From the IMG/VR virus record IMGVR_UViG_3300007770_001196, positions 1 through 44,285 of that record: a stretch of DNA of 44,285 nucleotides; one strand, 5' to 3'. This stretch comes from a virus. Of this stretch, positions 18,612 to 26,512 are shown in pieces. The position numbers were made by a program, and so were the translations under genes. The notes under the pieces are model-generated. The model had not been told where the DNA came from and did not search any database. It saw nothing but the letters and a program-made list of their open reading frames with translations. Each line of letters starts with the position of its first letter. The stretch's first letter is position 1.

Positions 18612-19444
18612 TTTCTTAATGTCTTCATCTTTTTTAACTCTGACTCTGACGGACATCTTGGGCCCATAGTTCCCATTGCTACTTCGATATCTCTTATTCC
18701 CTTTACTAGCTTTATCAAACCTGAGGGTTCGACAGATGAACTTTGATCTGACCCCCACATATTTCTATTTAATGTAACGTGCCTTTCGATCCACGTTGCG
18801 CCTAAGCCTATTGTTGCATGAGTTGTAACTAGACCATATTCATGACCACTATACCCAATTTCACGTCTGAGATATGTTTCTTTTAACCGCTTAATGTATA
18901 ACAAGTTTAATTCTTCAACTGGGCATGGATATGTTGAATTTGTATGAAATATTAGGTTTGGATCACATGCAACAACAGCGTTTTCAATTTCTTTTTCTGT
19001 GCTCATTCCCGTAGAGATCATTAAATAGTCACAGTTATCTCTTGCATATTTGCAGAGATCTAAGTCAGTTATTAGTGCTGAGGGTATTTTCATAGTTACA
19101 CCCTTTGACGTATTATACTTTTTCATAAAGTCAACTGAGTCATTATCCCACACACTTGCAAACCATTGAATCCTTTTTTGTTCACAGTATTTGTCAATCT
19201 CATCGTATTCATCTTCACTAAACTCTATCTTCCACTTATAGTCAAGATAAGTCATGTCTCCCCAAGGTGTAGATCTCATTACACCCTTTTGTTTATCTGG
19301 AACACAAACATCAGGATTTCTTTTCTGAAATTTGACAAAATCACACCCAGCAACAGATGATAAGTCTATTAGTTTTTTTGCAAGATCTATATCACCATTA
19401 TGATTAATTCCTATCTCTGCAATTATGTTCACTTTATTTATCAT
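18608..19444 (-). CDS. N-acetylneuraminate synthase family protein, NeuB-like (278 aa)
   Basis: The product opens with VNIIAEIGINHNGDIDLAKKLID and VKFQKR, the signature of NeuB-type condensing enzymes, and has MISTGM, HTNSTYPCP and IGYSGHEYG with ERHVTLNR after it. NeuB joins phosphoenolpyruvate to a hexosamine-type aldose to make a nine-carbon acid (sialic, legionaminic, pseudaminic or KDN type). Usual length is about 340-350 residues because of a C-terminal antifreeze-like/SAF domain; here that domain is absent. The start is the ATG at 19444 with AGGTG upstream, 5 bases after the SDR stop; a longer frame upstream overlaps that gene and lacks family sequence. Which nonulosonate is made cannot be told. 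Confidence 0.88.
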   Translation of the reverse strand: MINKVNIIAEIGINHNGDIDLAKKLIDLSSVAGCDFVKFQKRNPDVCVPDKQKGVMRSTPWGDMTYLDYKWKIEFSEDEYDEIDKYCEQKRIQWFASVWDNDSVDFMKKYNTSKGVTMKIPSALITDLDLCKYARDNCDYLMISTGMSTEKEIENAVVACDPNLIFHTNSTYPCPVEELNLLYIKRLKETYLRREIGYSGHEYGLVTTHATIGLGATWIERHVTLNRNMWGSDQSSSVEPSGLIKLVKGIRDIEVAMGTMGPRCPSESELKKMKTLRK

Positions 19445-19449
19445 TTCAC

Positions 19450-20136
19450 CTACCACGCTGTCCAGCCGCCGTCTACTGGAATAACAGAACCATTGATATA
19501 CTTTCCTTCCGGAGTACATAGCAATCTAACCAAGCCGCAAACATCACGTGCTGATGCCATTCTCGACATCGGTGTGTGCTCACAATATCTTTCTCTAAAC
19601 TCTGGATCCATGTACTCATTGTCAACTCCTCCAGGACAAACTGCATTTGCTGTAACCCTGGGGGAGAAGTGCGTTGCGATATATCTTGTCAATCCGATAA
19701 CAGCATGTTTTGATGTAACGTATCCAACATGTTTTACTGTAGCTGGATATATTGACTTTTTTGGAGACCTTATTCCGTATAGTGAGCTAAAATTAACGAT
19801 GCTAATTTCACCAGAATTTTCCTTAATAAACTCCCTGCACACAGAAAACAATGATGATACATTCACGTTGTGAAATTCATCAAGGTCAGACTTTTTAATC
19901 TCTAAAAAATCAGTGACAGATTCAGAACTTTTATCCATATGGTGATTTAACCCAAAAAGATTGATTAGTGATGTAGCGTGGTTTTTTCTGAAAAAGAGTC
20001 TAACTTGATCTTCATCTGACAGGTCTACACCTGTTGATAAATCAGCTTCAATTACATTGAAATCACACTCTCTCATATAGTCACAGACAACACTTCCTAT
20101 TAGTCCAGACGATCCTGTTATTATTACTGATTGCAT
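19450..20136 (-). CDS. Short-chain dehydrogenase/reductase (228 aa)
   Basis: A classical SDR: the cofactor loop is TGSSGLIG at residues 7-14, the catalytic Ser lies in VNFSSLYG (117-118), and the YVTSK motif (Tyr139, Lys143) is followed by the usual PGGV segment. It ends in PVDGGWTAW, the common SDR C-terminus. SDR genes of this kind occur beside NeuB and NeuA in nonulosonate and flagellar-glycan clusters (PtmA-like). Its substrate is probably an amino sugar or nonulosonate precursor, by context. ATG at 20136 overlaps the preceding gene by 13 bases. Confidence 0.87.
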   Translation of the reverse strand: MQSVIITGSSGLIGSVVCDYMRECDFNVIEADLSTGVDLSDEDQVRLFFRKNHATSLINLFGLNHHMDKSSESVTDFLEIKKSDLDEFHNVNVSSLFSVCREFIKENSGEISIVNFSSLYGIRSPKKSIYPATVKHVGYVTSKHAVIGLTRYIATHFSPRVTANAVCPGGVDNEYMDPEFRERYCEHTPMSRMASARDVCGLVRLLCTPEGKYINGSVIPVDGGWTAW

Positions 20137-20966
20137 ATTTTAACGATTAGACTTGATATAAATTTTTCACTATTATTTTTTGATGTATCATTTTTCTTAA
20201 TTTTATTAAAAAAATCAATTATCTCACATTTAAACGATTCATTTCTTGGTATTCTTCTTTGATTAAAATCATATGTCACTGTTTCACCATGATGATATGT
20301 TAGCTTTAAATGACACACAGACTCCTCTTTATCCATTTTGGCAAAATATGACACAGGCACACCAGAACAGTTAAGCTGTGCAAAAAATGAGCTATCTCCG
20401 GGTATATCAAGATTATACTCTTTCTCAAATGACATTAAATCAAATGAACCAAATAGCTGATATATGAGATCTAAACCATGACAAAGTGTTAGGGAAACAC
20501 CGTCTATTGCTGGATATGTCTCATGATAATCTTCCCATGAATGCCAGTTCGGAAGAAAGTCTGAATGATACCATTCGATGTGAGCTACGTTAGATGTATT
20601 GATCTTCTTAAATAATTCATGAAATCTAAGATTAAAGCCTACCTGAAAAACCTTATTTGAAATATTATCTAGGGCAGCTATCTCATCCTCTCTTATAATT
20701 GCAGGTTTTTCAACAAAAATATGCTTATCTAAAAATTCTCTTATGTAGCTTTCATGAGTATTGCTTGGTGTGCAAATTATGACAACGTCTGGATTCCATG
20801 TTTTTGCCTCACTGATGTCGGAAAAGTAAGTTGCAAATTTAAAATCACTCTCTCTTTTTTGCCTTAAGAATGCTATTTTCATAGTGTGAGGAAGAGAAGT
20901 TACTATGTTCGTTGCATGCCGAATTGCTGTAGACCCGTGCCCTATTATTAATACCTTTTCTTCCAC
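20124..20966 (-). CDS. Gfo/Idh/MocA-family oxidoreductase (280 aa)
   Basis: The N-terminal dinucleotide-binding strand is VLIIGHGSTAIRH, then VVIICTPSNTHESY and FVEKPAI with the family EKP triad at 86-88. The second half (HGLDLIYQLFG) fits the substrate domain with a catalytic His. Such enzymes oxidise or reduce sugar and nucleotide-sugar hydroxyls. With the SDR and NeuB/NeuA on its two sides, it probably acts on the nonulosonate or its precursor. The start is GTG at 20966, 1 base after the previous stop, with GAGAAA upstream; no in-frame ATG precedes the Rossmann strand. At 280 residues it is shorter than the typical 330-350. Confidence 0.85.
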   Translation of the reverse strand: MEEKVLIIGHGSTAIRHATNIVTSLPHTMKIAFLRQKRESDFKFATYFSDISEAKTWNPDVVIICTPSNTHESYIREFLDKHIFVEKPAIIREDEIAALDNISNKVFQVGFNLRFHELFKKINTSNVAHIEWYHSDFLPNWHSWEDYHETYPAIDGVSLTLCHGLDLIYQLFGSFDLMSFEKEYNLDIPGDSSFFAQLNCSGVPVSYFAKMDKEESVCHLKLTYHHGETVTYDFNQRRIPRNESFKCEIIDFFNKIKKNDTSKNNSEKFISSLIVKICNQ

Positions 20967-20967
20967 A

Positions 20968-21681
20968 CTATTTTCTCATTTTATCAAGATATGATATTAA
21001 AGAATCTTTTTCTATTGATCCTGTCGTCTCAATCTTTGACAACTGATCAAGTGTATCTACGTCAATTGTCATAGATGTCTCAAATCCAAGCACCCTATCT
21101 CCAAACGTCTTTCCAGATGATATCGTTTTTCGTTTAACAATATCAATATATCCATTACCAATAAATGTTTTTGGAAATATCTGTCTTGGTAGATTTGTAT
21201 AGTTTTTCATATTGTCAAAACTATCAAAAAACCCCCTGCAATACTTACCATCGACCCTTAAAAGCTTATATGGTGTCATTTGCACCTCAGAGATTGTTCT
21301 TAGGCCCGTTGCGTCACCTTTGTTTTTGTTGAAAAAATCAATTACATCACACATTAATTTAGGATCTCTTATGGGTGTTGTTGGTCTAATAAGTGCAATT
21401 GATTCAGAATCAACATTATCAAAAAAGTGATTTAAAAATTCAAAGTCTGTTGATGTGTCAGATGCATACTCTGCAGGTCTTTTAAATGGAATCTCTGCTC
21501 CATACATCTTTGAAATATCAATTATTTCATCATCGTCAGATGACACAATAACCTTGTCAATTTTTTCACATAGCTTACATGCAATAATTGAATATGCAAT
21601 AAGAGGATGACCACATACATCTCGTATGTTCTTCCTTGGTATTCCCTTACTTCCTCCTCTTGCAGGTATGAGAGCTATCAT
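20968..21681 (-). CDS. CMP-nonulosonate (acylneuraminate) cytidylyltransferase, NeuA-like (237 aa)
   Basis: The product begins IALIPARGGSKGIPRKNI and GHPLIAYSI, the CTP-binding signature of NeuA, followed by VIVSSDDDEI, KRPAEYASD and ALIRPTTPIRD. This enzyme activates a nine-carbon sugar acid as CMP-sugar in the cytoplasm, the donor for sialyltransferases. It lies between the Gfo/Idh gene and a GT42-like gene, so synthesis, activation and transfer are encoded in a row. Length is normal for the catalytic domain. The ATG at 21681 shares its last base with the preceding TAA (TAATG). Confidence 0.92.
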   Translation of the reverse strand: MIALIPARGGSKGIPRKNIRDVCGHPLIAYSIIACKLCEKIDKVIVSSDDDEIIDISKMYGAEIPFKRPAEYASDTSTDFEFLNHFFDNVDSESIALIRPTTPIRDPKLMCDVIDFFNKNKGDATGLRTISEVQMTPYKLLRVDGKYCRGFFDSFDNMKNYTNLPRQIFPKTFIGNGYIDIVKRKTISSGKTFGDRVLGFETSMTIDVDTLDQLSKIETTGSIEKDSLISYLDKMRK

Positions 21682-22418
21682 TAAACGACTATCCTTGGTA
21701 AATCATATATGCTACTATCTGTGTTTACAAGAGCAATTTCTACATTCTTGCTAAGCTCTTTAACACGGACAGCATGAGGATAATAATCATTGATCGTCCT
21801 TCTCTTTGTTGTTACAAGCCTATCTGACTGTGGATGGAAGTATTTGTGTGTTGCACCTCCGTCAAATCCAGACAGATATATCTTAGATGCTCCAAAAAAC
21901 ATAGCAAGCTCAATGCACCATATTCCTGTACTGTACCACTTGCTGCCGATAATCATTTCTGCATCAAATGTTGTCTCTGGTGTTGGACTATTTGCAACAT
22001 AGATCTTGTTTGGCCTGTTGAGATCATTCCATTCACAAATTAATGCATCAAGGTATTCACTAACAGGAATGTCACCCACCCAAACATCTCTGTGATGAAG
22101 CGGATTTAATGAAAACCCCCGTTCATGACATAGTCTGTCTTTATTAGAATTATGAGCACTGACCTCTGTTATCATCTGTGAAAAAATTATAGAGCTTTCT
22201 TGTAAGTTGACATTATTTTTCTTATACCACATAAGAGACAAAGGATCATGCAGCACGTGATAGTCAAATCGTGTATCGATGTTTCTATAGTTACATCCTA
22301 GAACTATCTTATCAGATATAAATGAATTTTTTAAATTTACAGATGAAGGACCTCCCCCAACTATGACTATTTGTTTGTCTAGCAGCGAACCCTCTAAGTC
22401 TCTAATGTCATTAAGCAT
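21681..22418 (-). CDS. Sialyltransferase-like (GT42/DUF115-type) protein (245 aa)
   Basis: The N-terminus has IVIVGGGPSSVNLK (GGGPS at 21-25), as in GT42 sialyltransferases (Campylobacter Cst-type) and the related DUF115 proteins. Further on STGIWCIELAMFFGASKIYL ends in LSGFD at 182-186, matching the TSG...YLSG(I/F)D pattern. His191 or His195 could be the base that follows that motif in GT42 enzymes. It would use a CMP-nonulosonate donor, and it directly follows the NeuA-like gene with a one-base overlap, which supports a transferase role. Alternative: a DUF115 motility-accessory-like transferase. Specificity unknown. Confidence 0.75.
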   Translation of the reverse strand: MLNDIRDLEGSLLDKQIVIVGGGPSSVNLKNSFISDKIVLGCNYRNIDTRFDYHVLHDPLSLMWYKKNNVNLQESSIIFSQMITEVSAHNSNKDRLCHERGFSLNPLHHRDVWVGDIPVSEYLDALICEWNDLNRPNKIYVANSPTPETTFDAEMIIGSKWYSTGIWCIELAMFFGASKIYLSGFDGGATHKYFHPQSDRLVTTKRRTINDYYPHAVRVKELSKNVEIALVNTDSSIYDLPRIVV

Positions 22419-23334
22419 TTTCTTCCATGTGATCTAAAATTCTCTTACTTGTATTTCCTGAATAAAGATATTTTTCTTTTGCGTTTGGCTCGTATAATTC
22501 ACTTAATATCTGATAGTCGTGAGCACAGACGTTTGTCATAGGTGTATTCATCATCACTGCTTCTTTTATTGACGATGTGTTTGTTCCAATAACCTCGTCT
22601 GCAATATACATTAATTCAAGAGTCGTTGCAGGATACCACATATCATACGTATGAAGATATCTTTCTACATGATGCTTAAGAAACGGATGCTTTCCTCTAG
22701 ACTTAAGAATTGGAATTCTGCCCATTGAATATATTGAATTACAAATTTTATCTATATCTATCATCCCAAGTGTTTCAGGCCTTGGATATAATATTAGCAC
22801 ATATCTTTGATCTTTGTCAATTCCATGCCTATTGCAAATTTTCTCTCTGTCAAAGTCAACATCATACTTTGGTGAACCCAAATATAGATTCTTGCTATTT
22901 GTCTCTATATTTGCATCTAGACATTTTTGTGCTCCTTCGTGCCAGCTCCTTTGAGGTTTGTTAAATGTGTCCTTAAGCATGTCAACAAACCACCGTGACG
23001 GAAATACAACATAATCAACATCATCAATATATCGATAATAGTGACTAATATAGTCTAGCATGACAGTAAGTGAATAGCAAGTCATTTTACTATTTCGAAT
23101 TAATTCAGACCCTTCAATCACGACCTGTATGTCACCCTTTGATCCCTCCTGTATGTTATATTTGCTCATTAGATTGGTAATTTGCTTTTTATTTATTTCA
23201 TGTGAAGATCCGTTATATTTCCATCCAGGCTTGACATTAAAGAGTGATTTGTGTCCTCGGCTAGAAGCCTCCTTTACAAGAGGAATAAAATATCTTAAAG
23301 CAACACAATCATGAAATGAAAATACAAGATTCAC
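22411..23334 (-). CDS. GT-B-fold glycosyltransferase or NeuC-like protein (307 aa)
   Basis: The start chosen is GTG at 23334, which overlaps the preceding TGA as GTGA, the arrangement used by other genes here; a GTG 9 bases upstream is possible. The product begins NLVFSFHDCVALRYFIPLVKEA. It has a second Rossmann half with YVLILYPRPETLGM and closes with ADEVIGTNTSSIKEAVMMNTP, similar to the C-terminal substrate site of UDP-GlcNAc 2-epimerases and CDP-glycerol-type glycerophosphotransferases. It may be a transferase or a NeuC-type epimerase supplying the nonulosonate branch. I cannot separate these options from sequence alone. Confidence 0.7.
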   Translation of the reverse strand: MNLVFSFHDCVALRYFIPLVKEASSRGHKSLFNVKPGWKYNGSSHEINKKQITNLMSKYNIQEGSKGDIQVVIEGSELIRNSKMTCYSLTVMLDYISHYYRYIDDVDYVVFPSRWFVDMLKDTFNKPQRSWHEGAQKCLDANIETNSKNLYLGSPKYDVDFDREKICNRHGIDKDQRYVLILYPRPETLGMIDIDKICNSIYSMGRIPILKSRGKHPFLKHHVERYLHTYDMWYPATTLELMYIADEVIGTNTSSIKEAVMMNTPMTNVCAHDYQILSELYEPNAKEKYLYSGNTSKRILDHMEENA

Positions 23335-24008
23335 TTCGTACACACAGCAAGTATCATCTTTTCCTTTGAAAACCTTATAATCTTTCTGTCTAGTGTATTA
23401 GACATGTCAGATGTTTTCCACTTCATTGAGTCTGGAAGAAGTGCTACTATTGGCAAAAACATTTTCAAGAGAGGATATTTCCAGACAGTCGGAATCTGAT
23501 AAAATAGCTCTATTCTTTCTACTTTAAATCTATGAACCTTTAAACAATTCATTATTGACTTTATCGTGAACGGTCTCACATGTGTGAAATCATCATAAAA
23601 ATTCTTCATCTGGCTTATCCAGTCAGGCGTCATGCATATAAACACACCGCCTGGCTTTAAAACTCGGTAGATCTCAGAAAAGAAATTTTCTATATTGACA
23701 ACGTGTTCACATACTGACTTACAAAATATCACATCAAAAAAGCTATCTGAAAACTGTAACTTCTGTGTTTCAAAATCATTTTTTTTTATTTCCATACCAG
23801 ATATTTCAATAGGATCTTCATCAACTCCAAATCCGTCTGCATTTAGCTTTTTACAAAAGTACTTCAGATGCTCTCCTTTTCCACACCCTATATCAAGAAC
23901 TCTATCACACTTTTTAAATGAACAAAATCTTTCAATCAAATGATCACACAGCCTTTCTGAATAGCTGTTATTTTGATCCTCTGGGTAAACTATATCTAAA
24001 TAGCTCAT
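23331..24008 (-). CDS. Class I SAM-dependent methyltransferase (225 aa)
   Basis: Residues 37-46 hold VLDIGCGKGE, the SAM-binding glycine loop. FDVIFCKSVCEHV and YRVLKPGGVFICMTPDW complete the Methyltransf_11-type core. The likely substrate is a sugar or glycolipid, because it lies in the glycan island. The start is the ATG at 24008, which overlaps the TGA of the previous gene as ATGA; a TTG 9 bases further upstream also opens the frame but is less likely. The C-terminal third is divergent and has a hydrophobic stretch, LLKMFLPIVALLP, which may contact the membrane. Confidence 0.85.
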   Translation of the reverse strand: MSYLDIVYPEDQNNSYSERLCDHLIERFCSFKKCDRVLDIGCGKGEHLKYFCKKLNADGFGVDEDPIEISGMEIKKNDFETQKLQFSDSFFDVIFCKSVCEHVVNIENFFSEIYRVLKPGGVFICMTPDWISQMKNFYDDFTHVRPFTIKSIMNCLKVHRFKVERIELFYQIPTVWKYPLLKMFLPIVALLPDSMKWKTSDMSNTLDRKIIRFSKEKMILAVCTK

Positions 24009-24637
24009 TTTATACAACTTAATAGAACATACATTTGAGGACTATCTTCCCACAATGTAATGATATCACATGTCACTGATTTAAACAGACCAACGACATT
24101 CTCTATCTTGAGAATGCTAGGAACTTCGTCAAAAATTGCCTTCTTTACATCGTCATATCCAAATTTCTCAACCCAGTTTTCAAACTTTTTAAACTCTGTG
24201 TGCTCTTGAAAAATATCGCTCCATACCGCTGACCACAGAAGGTTATCTTCACCGTAGCAAAATTCATGCTCTCCATCTTTTACCCAGCCTATTTTAAAGT
24301 TTTCAAACCTCCAAGAATCACCTAAGCTCCAATCAACTATTAGCTTTCCACCTTTATTTAATAGTGATAAACAATTTTCTAAAAATTTATTAGGATCTTT
24401 TGCAAAGTAGGCACATCTTGTGCACACTACGACATCATATTTCTTATCGATACTCCAGACATTATCATTAATATTCCAGTTTTCAAGCTGGAGATCATAA
24501 AAGTCTCTTTCTCTGGCTGGAATTTCTCGAGTAAAATCATTCTCACCCGTAAACCCTAAGAATGCTATGCTATCTATAGGCCTTAGGTTCATATGGGTAA
24601 GATACCATCTAAAGATTATAGGATCAGACTTTCCCAT
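24005..24637 (-). CDS. Methyltransferase-like protein, divergent (210 aa)
   Basis: The start is taken at the ATG at 24637, 14 bases inside the end of the gmd gene; the frame extends further upstream but would run deeper into gmd. The order IAFLGFTGEN, then YDVVVCTRCAYFAKDP and NKGGKLIVDWSLGD copies the strand order of class I methyltransferases, but the usual GxGxG loop is replaced by LGFTGE, so SAM binding is uncertain. It stands next to a canonical methyltransferase and overlaps it by 4 bases. It could be a partner or a specialised enzyme of sugar methylation. Confidence 0.65.
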   Translation of the reverse strand: MGKSDPIIFRWYLTHMNLRPIDSIAFLGFTGENDFTREIPARERDFYDLQLENWNINDNVWSIDKKYDVVVCTRCAYFAKDPNKFLENCLSLLNKGGKLIVDWSLGDSWRFENFKIGWVKDGEHEFCYGEDNLLWSAVWSDIFQEHTEFKKFENWVEKFGYDDVKKAIFDEVPSILKIENVVGLFKSVTCDIITLWEDSPQMYVLLSCIK

Positions 24638-25610
24638 ACTTTGCCTCTTTTTTAGCAAGCTTAAGATCATGCTCATACATCATTTCTGCAAGATTTTTAA
24701 ATGATACCTTTGGCTTCCACTTGAGATTTGATCTTGCCTTATGTGCATCACCTTCAAGATGTGGAACCTCTTGCGGTCTAAATAATCTTTTCTTTATCAC
24801 AAGATGATCATCAACATCCAGACCAGCAAGGCTAAAAACTTCTTCTAAAAACTCTCTAACTGTATGTGTTTCACCAGTAGCTATCACATAATCATCTGGT
24901 TCATCTTGCTGGAGCATTAGCCACATTGCCTCAACGTAATCTCCGGCAAATCCCCAATCTCTCTTAGCGTCAAGATTTCCTAGCTCTATCTTTTGTTGCA
25001 ATCCCATCTTTATTCTTGCTGCTGCAAGTGTGATCTTCCTTGTTACAAAAGTCTCTCCTCTCCTGGGAGACTCATGATTAAAGAGAATTCCAGACGATAT
25101 GTGCATATCATAAGCGTTTCGATAATTTCTAACAAGATGATGTGCAAATACCTTTGAACATGCATAAGGAGATGCAGGTGACAGTATTGTTTCTTCATTT
25201 TGAGGAACCTCCGGATTATCACCAAACATTTCAGATGATGATGCCTGGTATACCTTTACATCCGATAACATTAGAAGACATGCATCTAGAATGTTAAGAG
25301 TTCCTAGTGCAACAGTCTTAAGTGTCTCTTCCGGAACATCAAATGATACTCTAACATGTGACTGTGCAGCTAGGTTGTATATCTCATCAGGCTGATATTC
25401 TTTTAGAAGATAATATAGCCTTCCTACATCATGAACATTTCCATACACTAAATTAAATCTATCATTATCTAAAAGATGATCAATTCTATCAGTGCAGATT
25501 GTCGACGTTCTTCTCTTCATGCCAGTCACCTCATACCCTTTATCTAAGAGTAATTCAGCAAGATATGAGCCATCTTGACCAGTTATGCCTGTAATTAATG
25601 CTGTTTTCAT
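24624..25610 (-). CDS. gmd: GDP-mannose 4,6-dehydratase, first copy (328 aa)
   Basis: An extended SDR with the Gmd signature: TGITGQDGSYLAELLLDKG at 7-25, MKRRTST for the cofactor phosphate, SSSEMFGD at 124-131, and the YACSK motif (Tyr149, Lys153), then NHESPRRGETFVTRKIT. It converts GDP-D-mannose to GDP-4-keto-6-deoxy-D-mannose in the cytoplasm. The next genes upstream in the operon are a fucose-synthase/ColC-like reductase and a ColD-like dehydratase, both users of this product. The stop of the reductase overlaps the ATG by 4 bases. A second, diverged copy lies at 30880-31854, and the two share a 62-base identical block. Confidence 0.95.
   Translation of the reverse strand: MKTALITGITGQDGSYLAELLLDKGYEVTGMKRRTSTICTDRIDHLLDNDRFNLVYGNVHDVGRLYYLLKEYQPDEIYNLAAQSHVRVSFDVPEETLKTVALGTLNILDACLLMLSDVKVYQASSSEMFGDNPEVPQNEETILSPASPYACSKVFAHHLVRNYRNAYDMHISSGILFNHESPRRGETFVTRKITLAAARIKMGLQQKIELGNLDAKRDWGFAGDYVEAMWLMLQQDEPDDYVIATGETHTVREFLEEVFSLAGLDVDDHLVIKKRLFRPQEVPHLEGDAHKARSNLKWKPKVSFKNLAEMMYEHDLKLAKKEAKYGKV
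24880..24941. repeat. 62-base block identical to 31127-31188
   Basis: This stretch inside the first gmd gene is identical, base for base, to 31127-31188 in the second gmd gene, although the surrounding sequence differs at many positions. On the protein level it covers the segment WLMLQQDEPDDYVIATGE. Confidence 0.95.
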
Positions 25611-26512
25611 TTTAAATTATTCTCTATGTACCAATCATATGTTTTTTTTGCTCCAACAGAAAACGGTGTGAAACAAAAGTTTTTATCTAAAAGATTCAAA
25701 AGCTCACTATTGCTTCCATCCTTTCTAAATTGACCGTCTAAATTTCCGTTAAATGATATTTTTATATCTTTACCTGATATCTTAATAATAATTTTTGCCA
25801 TCTCTAAAACTGATAGATTTTCATCTGGTGAGACTATTATCGGAATGTCTGACTTGTGATTCACTAAAAGCTCTGGAATAATTCTACAGAGATCTGTTAC
25901 ATATAGCTGCTGTCTCAACGGCTTTCCTGTTCCCCATAGCTCAATCGTATCTCCGCTTTTGGACTTAGCAATTTTAGAAATTAATGAAGGGACAAAGTGA
26001 GATGACTCTGAGTCGAAGTGATCATCAGGGCCATATATGTTTGACGGACAAAATGTAGAATATTCTACATCATGCTGACTTCTATATGATAATGTTTGAA
26101 TGTATAACATTCTCTTGCTATATCCATATGAAAAATTTGTCTTTGCTGGTGGTCCAGCAAGAATATCACTTTCTGTAAATGGGTATGATCTCACAACATC
26201 TGGAAAAGCACACGTGCTTAAAGATGACAACAGTCTTTTGACACCTAGTTTATGTGCATTATGGATAATGTTTGTATTGATCATAACGTTCTTATGAAAA
26301 AACGTCGCCTGATTCTCGAAATTATCTTTAATTCCTCCCACTCTTGCTGCAAGATGAACAACTGCATCTGGGCGTGTGTCAAGAAACATCTGTCTTGTTG
26401 AATCATCACTAGTTAGATCATAATCTTTAGAAGAAACATACACCCAATCAGGATTGCTCTTTTTTAGGTTTTTACCTACAAAGCCATTTCCACCTGTAAC
26501 AAGAACTTTCAT
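25607..26512 (-). CDS. GDP-L-fucose synthase / GDP-colitose synthase (ColC)-like epimerase-reductase (301 aa)
   Basis: An extended SDR: VLVTGGNGFVGKNL at 3-16, LAARVGGI at 54-61, Ser-Thr-Cys at 99-101 (SLSTCAFPD, the active-site Ser/Cys of GMER enzymes), and Tyr129 with Lys133 in SYGYSK. Family enzymes epimerise and reduce GDP-4-keto-6-deoxymannose to GDP-L-fucose; the related ColC acts on GDP-4-keto-3,6-dideoxymannose to give GDP-L-colitose. Because a ColD-like gene is directly upstream and gmd directly downstream, both with 4-base overlaps, the ColC role is the more attractive of the two. Sequence alone does not decide. Confidence 0.88.
   Translation of the reverse strand: MKVLVTGGNGFVGKNLKKSNPDWVYVSSKDYDLTSDDSTRQMFLDTRPDAVVHLAARVGGIKDNFENQATFFHKNVMINTNIIHNAHKLGVKRLLSSLSTCAFPDVVRSYPFTESDILAGPPAKTNFSYGYSKRMLYIQTLSYRSQHDVEYSTFCPSNIYGPDDHFDSESSHFVPSLISKIAKSKSGDTIELWGTGKPLRQQLYVTDLCRIIPELLVNHKSDIPIIVSPDENLSVLEMAKIIIKISGKDIKISFNGNLDGQFRKDGSNSELLNLLDKNFCFTPFSVGAKKTYDWYIENNLK

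Noticed and set aside
18612-18758. Longer N-terminus for the HAD phosphatase
   Set aside because: It would overlap neuB by about 150 bases and adds a basic stretch without family similarity, whereas the ATGA start at 18611 places motif I at residues 6-8.
19445-19519. Longer N-terminus for the NeuB-like protein
   Set aside because: The extra 25 residues overlap the SDR gene and do not resemble the family; the ATG at 19444 has AGGTG at a good distance.
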